From Phascolarctobacterium sp. (lineage in GTDB: Bacteria; Bacillota; Negativicutes; Acidaminococcales; Acidaminococcaceae): a DNA stretch of 63,557 nucleotides. This document shows, piece after piece, positions 15,561 to 24,645 of the stretch (within the stretch, counting starts at the first letter, position 1; every line of letters starts with the position of its first letter). The stretch lies in assembly GCA_017467905.1 (NCBI GenBank), contig JAFUKD010000011.1, positions 1-63,557 of the forward strand, given 5' to 3'. The translations under genes and the position numbers were made by a program. The notes under the pieces are model-generated. The model had not been told where the DNA came from. It ran no database searches and saw only the letters and a list, made by a program, of their open reading frames with translations.

Positions 15561-18227
15561 CTAAATTTTACATATATTTTCATATATGCGAAGACAATTA
15601 TTCTTATCATTGAAAGCAAAAAATTTATCTATTCTTTCCCTATACTTATCTTTAAGCTCACAACCACTTTCCATATACTCAATTATTCTATCTATTGTAG
15701 ATTTTAAATTATACTCAACTTCGCCAAAGCCATCTCTTTCGTAATCAAAATAACCTTGATCATAAGTATGTCCAGCAAAAAACTCTTCTTTATCAAATTG
15801 AGCATAAACAACAGGTTTTCTCAAATAGGCAAAATCAAAAGCGATTGAGGAATAATCAGTAACTACTAATCCACTTGTAGAAAAAATATCACGATATTTG
15901 GTAGATATGTTAAGAAACTCAACGTAATCGTTTCTATCAAACCAATCAATATAATTTATTACATTTGGATGTGGCATAAAACGAATTTTATACCCTAAGC
16001 TATCAGCTCTATTCAATAATCTTTCATCATTCAATAAATCATTATAAAAATTAAAGTATGCTGTAGTGTTAAAATCTTCATTATATTTCTTTAATCCGTC
16101 AATCGCAGAACTATCATTGTTGACAAAATAACTTCTCCACGTTGGCATTATTGTAATAATTCTTTTTGAATTATTAACCAATCTATCAAACCTAGGTAAG
16201 CCTGTTAGCTTCACAACACTATCATCATAATAGTACTCTCCATTTTTAATAGATTTATACTCCATTTCAGCACTAGTAACAATCATAGATAAATTTTTAT
16301 TATATCTATTTAGCCATCCAGATAAATCATCTTTCGTAATACCATGTTGCAAAAATATATGCTTCTTCCTCCACAAAATATCACGATAAAACTTTTCACT
16401 GCTACCAAAAGGATAATAGACAAAATTATCAGCAGCAGAAGATACGGTTTTATCAGCTAACAAATGAAAAAACTTATGTTTCAATGTAGAATAATCCAAT
16501 ACTTTTCCAATCTTTGCTACTATCGGATAATCAGCACTATCTTTACGTATAACAAAATATGAATTAACAGGAAGTTTATTTTCATTAATGTATTTGAAGA
16601 AAGCCTCACCATTATCATCAGCTTTATTAATACGGTCAGATATCAGCCACATTTCTTTTCTAAAAAATGGCTTTAAAATATGGTAAGCAATTCTGGAAAC
16701 TATAGCCTTCTTAGCTGCAGGTATGTTTAAAGTAGAATATTCATTCAACAACTTAAATTCTGCTGCTATTTTTTTCATAATAGAGCATTTTTCAATATTT
16801 ATGGCCCCATTCTTTAACGTTACAAATAAATTCCCTATCGCAACATAATTATTTTTAAATTCATCTACCACAGGAAAAAACTTTCCGCTCACTAAATTAT
16901 TTCTCTCATAAAGAACACCATCTATATATTCTAAAATTTTTAGTTGACTTACTTCGTGTATATCCGCTATCCCAACATATGTAATTAAGGTAGCAACGAG
17001 TTCATCAAAGCACACTTCTTCTAATACTCTACCAGTACTTTCACATAGAACATTGCCAGAAGGAGTTCCTAAAAACAACTTGTGATTTAAACCTTGTAAC
17101 CCATTAATATAAGAATAAGTAAATTCTATTTTTATTTTATCTTTTGCAAGCGTCAAAAATTCTAATCTTATAGCGTAATCCTTCAGCATAGCAACACGAG
17201 TATCATTCACATAAACGTACCTTTGATTATCCATATTGTTAACTATATACGCCTTTTTATTATATTTTTTGCTTAACAAAAAAGTTTTTAACTCCATTGA
17301 AGAATTACGCTGTTGCAAAATGATATCATCATCAAAATAATTTAGAAAACTAAATATCTTATCTTTAAACTCCTTTACTTCATCATCTTTCAATACTCTA
17401 CGAATATCCTTTAAACTGGTTTTAAATCTCCACTGCAAATCATACATTAATGTATATTGCACAAACTTAGGGATTTTTTCATAAGTTTCTTGCATCTTCT
17501 TTAAAGTATTTTCAGTAAAATACTTTAAAGAAGGCATGTACCATGCCTTATTTGATAAAGAATTTTGAAGTAAAGACTTTTCACCATTAGAACGTTTTCG
17601 GTAGTTGTATGACGTTTCGCAACAAACTCCTAATGCCTCTTTTTTCGCCAAAACTTTAATAACTTCATTAGCATCTTCCGCATACGATAACCTATAATCA
17701 AACTGCATATTTTTGGCATCTGAAAATTTAATAAAACTGGAAGCTATTTGTAATTGAATACAATCGTATTCTTGTTGTAAGTCAATAACTCTAGAACCTT
17801 TAATATATTTATAATTTAAAATATGTTCACCACTTCTACCATCAAAGAATTTAATTGGTATCGAAACCAAATCAACACTTTCATAATTATTTTCAAAAAA
17901 TTTATATACACTACTCAAAGTATTTTTAGATAGCTTATCATCACTATCTAAAAAATTCACATACTTACCTTGAATATGTTTTAATCCCTCATTACGAGCA
18001 GAAGATACACCACCATTTTCTTTATGTATAACTAAAATATTATTAGGATATTTAGCTGCATATGCATCACAAATTTTACCAGAAGAATCTTTTGAACCAT
18101 CATCAACTAAAATAAGCTGTACATTATCCTTAAAGCCAATATCTTGTTTTATGACGCTTTCAATAGCATCAGCTAAAAACTGCTCAACATTATAGACAGC
18201 AGTAACTATAGAAAATTTGAATTTCAT
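15561..18227 (-). CDS. Fusion of family 2 glycosyltransferase and CDP-glycerol/ribitol polyol-phosphotransferase
   Basis: 888 residues in two parts. Residues 1-230 form a GT2 domain (FSIVTAVYNVEQFLADAIES, VDDGSKDSSGKICD, FLDSDDKLS). About 530-888 is a TagB/TagF-type Glyphos_transf domain with LQHGITKDDLSGWLNR, GLPRFDRLV, and ending VVTDYSSIAFDFAYLRKPVVY. The middle region is beta-rich and unassigned. This predicts transfer of a polyol phosphate such as glycerol phosphate combined with sugar addition. It starts in a four-base ATGA overlap with the Stealth gene upstream. Confidence 0.88.
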   Translation of the reverse strand: MKFKFSIVTAVYNVEQFLADAIESVIKQDIGFKDNVQLILVDDGSKDSSGKICDAYAAKYPNNILVIHKENGGVSSARNEGLKHIQGKYVNFLDSDDKLSKNTLSSVYKFFENNYESVDLVSIPIKFFDGRSGEHILNYKYIKGSRVIDLQQEYDCIQLQIASSFIKFSDAKNMQFDYRLSYAEDANEVIKVLAKKEALGVCCETSYNYRKRSNGEKSLLQNSLSNKAWYMPSLKYFTENTLKKMQETYEKIPKFVQYTLMYDLQWRFKTSLKDIRRVLKDDEVKEFKDKIFSFLNYFDDDIILQQRNSSMELKTFLLSKKYNKKAYIVNNMDNQRYVYVNDTRVAMLKDYAIRLEFLTLAKDKIKIEFTYSYINGLQGLNHKLFLGTPSGNVLCESTGRVLEEVCFDELVATLITYVGIADIHEVSQLKILEYIDGVLYERNNLVSGKFFPVVDEFKNNYVAIGNLFVTLKNGAINIEKCSIMKKIAAEFKLLNEYSTLNIPAAKKAIVSRIAYHILKPFFRKEMWLISDRINKADDNGEAFFKYINENKLPVNSYFVIRKDSADYPIVAKIGKVLDYSTLKHKFFHLLADKTVSSAADNFVYYPFGSSEKFYRDILWRKKHIFLQHGITKDDLSGWLNRYNKNLSMIVTSAEMEYKSIKNGEYYYDDSVVKLTGLPRFDRLVNNSKRIITIMPTWRSYFVNNDSSAIDGLKKYNEDFNTTAYFNFYNDLLNDERLLNRADSLGYKIRFMPHPNVINYIDWFDRNDYVEFLNISTKYRDIFSTSGLVVTDYSSIAFDFAYLRKPVVYAQFDKEEFFAGHTYDQGYFDYERDGFGEVEYNLKSTIDRIIEYMESGCELKDKYRERIDKFFAFNDKNNCLRIYENICKI

Positions 18228-19216
18228 CTTTCAAACTCACTTTTACAAGGAAACCTTAATATAAATGCTTCCTTTAACCTTTCTTGTAATTTTTCTATCT
18301 CACCAGTATCTTCATTATCGTTAATGCACAACAACCTAAATTGTTTTTTCTTAACTATGTCTATACATTCATCTACATTGGTATTTTTAAGGTTTATTCT
18401 AATACCAAATCTATCACATCTATTTTTGCAAATACCTTTAATAATCTGTACATCTTTAATCAACCATTGATTAACATTATTTTTTTCTCTAATTTTAGAC
18501 CTACATGTATCATCTAACACTTTAGGAAAACAATTCCACACATATTCATAGGAGCTCTTCAAAAACGAACTGGATAAATGGTGGTTGTAGAATCCTGTGA
18601 AGAACGGGAAGGGCATCAAAAGAATATTCTTTATTACTTTCTTTATTCCAATAATCGGATTTAATAATTCTTTCCAGTTAGATTTTATAAATCTTCTCTT
18701 ATCAAACTTGTCATTAAGTAACGCAACATTATTAGCATCAATAAATGCGATAGATTTACTACAGAATTTTAAAGCATCTAATGCTATGGTATCTCTCGCC
18801 TTACCATTCTCAAAAAAATCTTCTGGCTTTACTTCACCTAATAAAAATATATCATCATTAAAATATACAAACTGTTCTTCTAATCCTTTTATTCTATGTA
18901 AATTAAGTTCTATCGTATGGGAGTTAAATGTTGGTAAATATTGCTTTGGTATAAAATCTTTATGATTAACAATATTTAATTTAGGATGTTCGGTATTCAA
19001 CCACTCTGGTAAGTGTCCGTAAGTGACAAAATGTATTCTGTTTACCCACGGTGCAAATTTTTCTACACCTCTAAACCAGTAGCGCAATAAATCCCAATCC
19101 CTATATCTGCAAGCATCAACGTTTGCTTTTATGCCTGTAAACTTTTCTTTGTCTGCCTGCCACTTTGGGTCAGAACCATCAACCCAGGCTATAACAAAAT
19201 CAATTTTGCTTTCCAT
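18224..19216 (-). CDS. Stealth family sugar-phosphate transferase (second copy)
   Basis: 330 residues. The Stealth conserved regions are clear: CR1 KIDFVIAWVDGSDPKW, CR2 RDWDLLRYWFRGVEKFAPWV and RIHFVTYGHLPEWL, then FVYFNDDIFL, and CR3/4 with FFTGFYNHHLSSSF. Stealth proteins transfer hexose-1-phosphate or similar groups to make phosphodiester-linked capsules. It is a paralogue of the gene immediately upstream, which suggests tandem duplication. Confidence 0.92.
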   Translation of the reverse strand: MESKIDFVIAWVDGSDPKWQADKEKFTGIKANVDACRYRDWDLLRYWFRGVEKFAPWVNRIHFVTYGHLPEWLNTEHPKLNIVNHKDFIPKQYLPTFNSHTIELNLHRIKGLEEQFVYFNDDIFLLGEVKPEDFFENGKARDTIALDALKFCSKSIAFIDANNVALLNDKFDKRRFIKSNWKELLNPIIGIKKVIKNILLMPFPFFTGFYNHHLSSSFLKSSYEYVWNCFPKVLDDTCRSKIREKNNVNQWLIKDVQIIKGICKNRCDRFGIRINLKNTNVDECIDIVKKKQFRLLCINDNEDTGEIEKLQERLKEAFILRFPCKSEFER

Positions 19217-19227
19217 ATAAATACACC

Positions 19228-20205
19228 CTATTTTTCAAACTTTGATTTATCAGGTAAAATCATTTCGAAAACACATTGTAATTCATTTTTATAAACTTCA
19301 AAGTCAATATTTTCATCTATATCATTACAACAAACTATTTTCCCTTCTTGCCTTGATATAAACCTAACTAAATTTCTATCTCCAATAACAAAATACTTTC
19401 CTAACACCTTATGAGGGTAAAAACTACAACTAGCTATTTGCCAATACCTAACTAACCAAGGACTAACATCATTTCGTGACCGAAACTTATTACTACAAGT
19501 CTTGTGTAATAACTCATTTTCTGCCAACCATACTTTCTTAAATGTCTCTTTATTGAATGAAACGCATAGATGGTGATCGAAAAAGCCAGTATGTTTACGA
19601 AAAGGACATAATAAAATAGTACGTATTATATTTTTTCCATAACACCAATTGAAAGCATGCCACCAACCATCATTCACATAGCTTTCTTTATTAAAATATT
19701 TGTTTATTATTTGTAAATTATTTAGCACTACATTGGATACTATTTTATCACCAGGAGATATACATCCTAAAACCCCAATATCACATGGTAATCCATCAAC
19801 AAAAAAATCTTCTGGCTTTACTTTATTAATCAAAAACACGTCATCATTGAAATACACAAATCGCTCTTCTAATTCTTCTATTCTATGTAAATTAAGTTCT
19901 ATAGTATGAGAATTAAATGTTGGTAAATATTTTTCTGGTATATAATCTTTATGATTAACGATATGCAATTTGGGATGATTTATATTCAACCATTCTGGCA
20001 AATGACCACAAGTTACAAAATGTATTCTATTTACCCAAGGTGCAAACTTCTCTACGCCTCTAAACCAATACCTAAGCAAATCCCATTCTCTAAATCTAAT
20101 GTTACGACTATCGCCTAAATTACTATTGTATGAATCCCTAAGATTTCTCCACTCTTCATCATTTCCATCCACCCATGTAATAACAAAATCAATTTTTTCG
20201 TTCAT
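19228..20205 (-). CDS. Stealth family sugar-phosphate transferase (first copy)
   Basis: About 325 residues from the ATG at 20205, chosen because AAAAGG has good spacing and the start then matches the neighbouring paralogue (NEKIDFVITWVDGND against ESKIDFVIAWVDGSD). The same CR1-CR4 blocks are present (WDLLRYWFRGVEKFAPWVNR, YFNDDVFL, HTGFFDHHLCVSF). The N-terminal halves of the two copies are far more alike than the C-terminal parts, as expected if acceptor specificity has diverged. Confidence 0.92.
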   Translation of the reverse strand: MNEKIDFVITWVDGNDEEWRNLRDSYNSNLGDSRNIRFREWDLLRYWFRGVEKFAPWVNRIHFVTCGHLPEWLNINHPKLHIVNHKDYIPEKYLPTFNSHTIELNLHRIEELEERFVYFNDDVFLINKVKPEDFFVDGLPCDIGVLGCISPGDKIVSNVVLNNLQIINKYFNKESYVNDGWWHAFNWCYGKNIIRTILLCPFRKHTGFFDHHLCVSFNKETFKKVWLAENELLHKTCSNKFRSRNDVSPWLVRYWQIASCSFYPHKVLGKYFVIGDRNLVRFISRQEGKIVCCNDIDENIDFEVYKNELQCVFEMILPDKSKFEK

Positions 20206-20250
20206 CATATGCCTTTTCATTTTCCTATTTTCTTTCAGAACCTCAAAACA

Positions 20251-20643
20251 CTACTTTTTGTTCAAATCACTCTTAATCTGAGTAGTACTTATCTCTGGTG
20301 TTCTCTCCAAATAAACTACCTCACAATAATCTTTCAGGAAATCAAACTCACCTTCCCAGTCATCACCCATAACGAAAGTATCAACTCTAAATTCCTTAAC
20401 ATCAGAAATTTTCTGTTCCCAACATTCCTCTGGAATAACCAAATCAACATACCTAATTGATTCTAAAAGCTGTTTCCTTATTTCATAGGAAAAATAACAC
20501 TTTTTCTGCTTACTATTCCAATTAAACTCATCCGTTGATAAAGCGACAATAAGATAATCACCTTGTGCTTTTGCACGTTTTAAAAGATTTATATGACCAT
20601 AATGTAATAAATCGAAAGTTCCATAAGTTATTACTTTTTTCAT
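20251..20643 (-). CDS. tagD: Glycerol-3-phosphate cytidylyltransferase
   Basis: 130 residues, the usual TagD size. The cytidylyltransferase motif [18 protein letters not shown] and the [11 protein letters not shown] motif are intact. It makes CDP-glycerol from glycerol 3-phosphate and CTP, the donor for the two polyol-phosphotransferase domains in this cluster. Its presence is the best evidence that the polymer contains glycerol phosphate. Confidence 0.95.
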   Translation of the reverse strand: MKKVITYGTFDLLHYGHINLLKRAKAQGDYLIVALSTDEFNWNSKQKKCYFSYEIRKQLLESIRYVDLVIPEECWEQKISDVKEFRVDTFVMGDDWEGEFDFLKDYCEVVYLERTPEISTTQIKSDLNKK

Positions 20644-20710
20644 TTATATTCAATCTCCTCAATACAACATCATTATTTGACCATATCAAAAACTAATGCC
20701 TTATTGTTGC

Positions 20711-21820
20711 TTATATTATATCCAAATCGTCTAAAATTCTTTTAGTAGCCAATCCATCATTACAATTTATAAATTTACCTCTATATTTATCAATATCCAT
20801 ATCACTTAGATTGTTATATCTACAAATTACATTAAACAAATCTTTTGTTTCATATACCATAGGAAAATTAAACTCTGACCTATAATCAATGTACATACCA
20901 CGAGCTTCAGTATATTCTTCATAATCTGGCACATAAAATATCACTTTCTTCTTTAACAAAAGAAAATCATAAAAAACAGAAGAGTAATCAGTAATCAAAA
21001 TATCTGTTACTGGATACAATTCTTCTGTTTTTATTTTGCAGTTATCCACTTTGTACTTTTCTTGCAAGTGAGGGTGAAGCTTTATGACGAGAAAGTAATC
21101 ATCATTTAACCGTTCCTTTAGGTTCAACATCTCCTCTATTCCGTCTATATTTGCATTACTACCATTGCCTCTAAAGGAAGGTGCCCATAAAATTACTGTT
21201 TTACCTTTCGCAGCAGGATATTCTTCGTAAAATTGTTTCTCACATCGCTCTACATATCCCTCTTCAAAAAAGAAATCACTTCTGCTATGTCCCAAAGCTT
21301 TAACTTTTTCTTTGTCCATTCTCCAATTGTTAGATACAACATTCACCATAATCTCAGAACTAACACTAACCAAGTCAAAGTTTTTAGTTGGATTTATCCA
21401 TCGTAAATTTCCTAAATCATCAGGTGCATCATATCCAAATTTCTTTTGCAAACCGCTTGCGTGCCACAGTTGCACAACTTTCGTTTCCTCTTTTTTATTG
21501 CAAGAAGATACTGGCAGATAATAATCACAAATAAAAACATATTTAGCCCGCGCGTAGTACTTCATAAATAAAATACTCTTAGCTAATTTCTGAAAAACAT
21601 TTAACTTATCATAGTTATGACACCAAACTAAGGTATTGTAATTTCTTGCTTGCAATTCTTTATGCATTGCTTGTAGACTAAATGGAATCCCATCAGATTT
21701 TGAATCTGCCAATATTACAAAGTTGTTATCTACTTTTTGATAACTAAAAATCCGATACACAAAAGGCAACAGCAAATATTGTAAAAAAGCCTTTTGTAAT
21801 TCTCTAACTAACAATTTCAT
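20711..21820 (-). CDS. CDP-glycerol glycerophosphotransferase family protein (TagB/TarF-like)
   Basis: 369 residues from the ATG at 21820, which overlaps the upstream stop as ATGA. An upstream frame extension of 19 codons into the previous gene is less likely. Typical motifs are VVQLWHASGLQKKFGYDAP, LGHSRSDFFFE, ILWAPSFRGNG, IKLHPHLQ and ILITDYSSVFYDFLLLKKKV. The family transfers glycerol phosphate from CDP-glycerol onto a lipid-linked acceptor. It sits between a GT2 gene and tagD. Confidence 0.93.
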   Translation of the reverse strand: MKLLVRELQKAFLQYLLLPFVYRIFSYQKVDNNFVILADSKSDGIPFSLQAMHKELQARNYNTLVWCHNYDKLNVFQKLAKSILFMKYYARAKYVFICDYYLPVSSCNKKEETKVVQLWHASGLQKKFGYDAPDDLGNLRWINPTKNFDLVSVSSEIMVNVVSNNWRMDKEKVKALGHSRSDFFFEEGYVERCEKQFYEEYPAAKGKTVILWAPSFRGNGSNANIDGIEEMLNLKERLNDDYFLVIKLHPHLQEKYKVDNCKIKTEELYPVTDILITDYSSVFYDFLLLKKKVIFYVPDYEEYTEARGMYIDYRSEFNFPMVYETKDLFNVICRYNNLSDMDIDKYRGKFINCNDGLATKRILDDLDII

Positions 21821-22575
21821 CCGTACTTCTTCAATCCATTCACTATATATTGGAAGAAAAAATAAAAGCTTTCCCACATATTCAGATGTAGGAATTCTCT
21901 ATAAATCTTCCACCTGTGCTTTGCAGCACCAATTTTATTAAAAGATCTGCCTTGAGTATGTACTCGGTACTTCACTAAGTACTCATCAATACCGCTAAAG
22001 ATCAATCCTCTTTGTAAACATTCCAGTAGAAAAATATAATCTTCGTGAAACCAGTGAGCATTGAACCTAATATTTCCAATGGCTCTACTTCTAAAGAAAG
22101 TCGTTGAAAATATCACTGAGTTTTCTCGAAGCAAGTCATCCATTGAAATTTTTTCTTTTACATTTCTATATTTGATTAGCTTTCCGCTACCATCAATCAT
22201 TTCATAAGCAGTAAAGACCATATCAACATCATTTTCTTTGATATGGTTTAACTGCTTTTCTATTTTATTTTCTGCCCAAACGTCGTCACTATCACAAAAT
22301 GCAATGTACTCACCCTTTGCGATAGCCAATGCTCTATTTCTCGACTCCGCACATCCTAAGTTAAATGAGTTATTTATAACCACTACTCTTTTATCTTTTT
22401 GAGCAATGTTTTCAACAAGTTTCAGTGTATTATCTGTTGGGCAATCATTAACGATAATCAGTTCTATATTTTTATGCGATTGATTCAGAACAGAAGTAAT
22501 ACCTTCTTCTATATATCTTTCTGCGTTGTATGCAGGCATTATAACTGAAACTAACGCATTTACTTTAAGCATCAT
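21817..22575 (-). CDS. Family 2 glycosyltransferase
   Basis: 252 residues. It has a GT-A domain with VSVIMPAYNAERYIEEGI, IIVNDCPTDNTL, ESRNRALAIAKGEYIAFCDS followed by DDVW (the metal motif DSDD), and a helical C terminus. It could add an early sugar after the WbaP step. The start follows AAGGGG. A 235-base spacer with a long hairpin separates it from wbaP. Confidence 0.92.
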   Translation of the reverse strand: MMLKVNALVSVIMPAYNAERYIEEGITSVLNQSHKNIELIIVNDCPTDNTLKLVENIAQKDKRVVVINNSFNLGCAESRNRALAIAKGEYIAFCDSDDVWAENKIEKQLNHIKENDVDMVFTAYEMIDGSGKLIKYRNVKEKISMDDLLRENSVIFSTTFFRSRAIGNIRFNAHWFHEDYIFLLECLQRGLIFSGIDEYLVKYRVHTQGRSFNKIGAAKHRWKIYREFLHLNMWESFYFFFQYIVNGLKKYG

Positions 22576-22658
22576 ATACCCCTTAGCTACACTGCCTACA
22601 AATCAAAATTTATCTGCTTTCCAAGCAACGATTCGAAATAAGCAGCGACACAGATTCA

Positions 22659-22748
22659 AAAAAATATCGCGAAGCTCCACATCCTGAGCTGTATTTTCTA
22701 AAAGCTTCTAAAAACTACGAAGCGAATATGTGGACAGCGATATTTTTA
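22659..22748 (-). terminator. Long interrupted hairpin between wbaP and the next glycosyltransferase gene
   Basis: Blocks AAAATATCGC (22661-22670) and TCCACAT (22676-22682) pair with GCGATATTTT (22737-22746) and ATGTGGA (22728-22734). On the minus strand the structure is followed by a T run. It may be a leaky terminator that lowers expression of the genes after wbaP, or a mobile repeat. The rest of 22576-22810 shows nothing else. Confidence 0.5.
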
Positions 22749-22810
22749 TACTAAAAGGAGCGTTGCGTTTGAGTGTTGCAGGAAAGCAATAAATTTTGTG
22801 ATTAAGTTAA

Positions 22811-24256
22811 TCAGTATGCACCTTTTCTTCTAATAACAACATCAAACGTTCTCCACAACAGCATCACGTCTATCCAAACACTCCAGTTATGCACATACCA
22901 AGTGTCAAGGGCAACGCGTTCTGCGTAATCTATATCGCTACGCCCGCTTACCTGCCACATACCTGTAATGCCAGGCTTTACCATCAGGTAATCTGCAGCG
23001 TGCTCGCCGTAACGTTCCAGTTCTTCTTGGATTATTGGTCTTGGTCCAACAAGGCTCATCTCTCCGCGCAGTACGTTAAATATTTGCGGAAGTTCATCCA
23101 AGCTGGTCTTACGCAGGAAGGCTCCGGATTTTGTTATTCTGGGGTCGTTCTTTAATTTAAAGTCACGTTCCCATTCCGCACGTGCTTCTGCATCGTTTGC
23201 CAATAGCTCTTCTAATTTTTCCTTAGCATCCACGCACATACTGCGGAACTTGTAGCAGGGGAAGGGCTTGCCATCCTTACCAATGCGGGTATGCTTGAAG
23301 ATAACTGGCCCCGGAGAATCCTTGTAAATCCAAATGGCAATAATTGCCAAAATTGGAGAGATTGCTATGGTTCCAACAATGGTCAGCATGTAATCAAAGA
23401 TTGTCTTCAAAAATCTATTGAATGGTCTGGCGAGGTTGTTCTTAACCCGCAGTAACATGAGCTTTTCGTTAAAAAGACTTTCAACTTCTATTCCACCCAT
23501 GGGAATACCAATCAGATTGGGAATTATGGCAAGATTCTTCACCAAGGGCTGTACCCTGTAAACAAGGCTGACAAGTTTTTCCTGCTCCATTCCCGGTGCG
23601 GCAATGAAAACATTTTTTACACCTGTTTCCTTTATTACCCGTTCCGCATCTTGGAAAGTGCCGAGCACTCTATATTTTCCAAGGGCTTTGCTTTTTACAG
23701 GCTTATCTTCCAAAAAGCCAAGGATGTGATAGCCCAAGCCTGCGTCCTTCGTGATGCCTTGTACTAAAATTTCTGCAGTCTTGCCTGCGCCAATGATTAG
23801 TACCGGAATTTGCAAAACATTGTATTTTTCCAAGACCTTCTTAAAAAAATAGCGGAAGCTTGTTATATAAAGGAAGCTAAAGCTCCACAGCAAGCCTACG
23901 AAAAGACGAGAGGTTGACGCGGCAAGCCTGCCAACGTAAAGCTCAATAATAATGGCAATGGTGGCATACATTGTCGCTTGAAAAATCTTTTGGATGATTT
24001 TGTAGAAAGGGCTTCTGCGATTGTAAGGGTGCTCTACGTTTAGGAAGAGGATGTAAACCGCAGGGAACACCACCCAAAAGTTAAGCCAGGAGATGTGCAG
24101 CCTGCCATTGTTTTCTACAATGAAGTTGCGCAAGCTAAAAGCAGTTTGCTCTGCGCAGACCACAGCGAGGTAATCTATAACAAGAAGCAGCAGCGGCAAA
24201 AGAAAGGTTATATTTTTATTTGTTCCTGCCATTTGGCTACGATTGTTTTCCAGCAC
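22811..24256 (-). CDS. wbaP: Undecaprenyl-phosphate sugar phosphotransferase (WbaP-type initiating enzyme)
   Basis: 481 residues. Five N-terminal membrane helices and a CoA-binding-like domain (PVLIIGAGKTAEIL) lead into the catalytic bacterial sugar transferase domain: FKHTRIGKDGKPFPCYKFRS, KSGAFLRKTSLDELPQIFNV, MSLVGPRP and KPGITGMWQVSGRSD. It places a sugar 1-phosphate on undecaprenyl phosphate, starting the polymer. A GTG start with AGGGG upstream is used. It is the first gene of the cluster and sits behind the poly-G promoter. Confidence 0.95.
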   Translation of the reverse strand: MLENNRSQMAGTNKNITFLLPLLLLVIDYLAVVCAEQTAFSLRNFIVENNGRLHISWLNFWVVFPAVYILFLNVEHPYNRRSPFYKIIQKIFQATMYATIAIIIELYVGRLAASTSRLFVGLLWSFSFLYITSFRYFFKKVLEKYNVLQIPVLIIGAGKTAEILVQGITKDAGLGYHILGFLEDKPVKSKALGKYRVLGTFQDAERVIKETGVKNVFIAAPGMEQEKLVSLVYRVQPLVKNLAIIPNLIGIPMGGIEVESLFNEKLMLLRVKNNLARPFNRFLKTIFDYMLTIVGTIAISPILAIIAIWIYKDSPGPVIFKHTRIGKDGKPFPCYKFRSMCVDAKEKLEELLANDAEARAEWERDFKLKNDPRITKSGAFLRKTSLDELPQIFNVLRGEMSLVGPRPIIQEELERYGEHAADYLMVKPGITGMWQVSGRSDIDYAERVALDTWYVHNWSVWIDVMLLWRTFDVVIRRKGAY

Positions 24257-24343
24257 GCCCTACCCCTGTTTTTTAAGCAAGCTCTTTGCTTTGTTTATGT
24301 CATTCTTTTTATTCATTTATATTTTCTTTATACTTACTAAACA

Positions 24344-24372
24344 TTATAGCACTGTTGTCCCCCCCCGTAAAG
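24344..24372 (-). promoter_or_regulatory. Promoter of the polysaccharide cluster with a G8 tract in the spacer
   Basis: On the minus strand -10 is TATAAT, preceded by TGC (extended -10), and TTTACG lies 17 bases upstream as a -35. The spacer begins with a homopolymeric run of G (the C8 at 24359-24366 on the plus strand). Gain or loss of a G would change the -35/-10 spacing. Confidence 0.65.
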
Positions 24373-24520
24373 ACACTTCGGTTTAGAAACTGCCCTAATT
24401 TTACCGTCTGCCCGAAGTGACTTACTATTGTTCCCAATGGTAGCCAGTTCGTTTTAAGGCGAGCCTTTAATTTTACAGCTCTCTTTGCCACAGCTGAACG
24501 CCAGTAAAGTGGGACAACAG
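24352..24520. mobile_element. Possible MITE or invertible segment with 10-bp inverted ends
   Basis: CTGTTGTCCC (24352-24361) and GGGACAACAG (24511-24520) form inverted ends of a 169-bp segment upstream of wbaP. An internal inverted pair CACTTCGG/CCGAAGTG lies at about 24374-24381 and 24412-24419. One end supplies the -35 and the poly-G spacer of the cluster promoter. No target-site duplication is evident, so the mobile-element reading is uncertain. Confidence 0.35.
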
Positions 24521-24564
24521 CCGGCAAATTTTCTCAAGGCTTGGCAAATTCTAAAGAGAGCATA

Positions 24565-24599
24565 AAAAAATAACACCACTCTAAAATTTAGAATGGTGT
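24565..24599 (-). terminator. Intrinsic terminator after nhaC
   Basis: A 13-bp stem (ACACCATTCTAAA with its near-complement ending TGGTGT, one mismatch) is followed on the minus strand by TATTTTTTTATG. Confidence 0.88.
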
Positions 24600-24645
24600 C
24601 ATATAAAAGATAGTCTATTAAATTTTACAAGAGTTTACTTTTTGC

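Noticed and set aside
24309-24527. Minus-strand 72-codon ORF upstream of wbaP
   Set aside because: It reads through the inverted-end element, the poly-G promoter and the -10 box; more likely noncoding.
24257-24570. JUMPstart/ops element before the polysaccharide cluster
   Set aside because: No GGCGGTAGCGT-like sequence is present.
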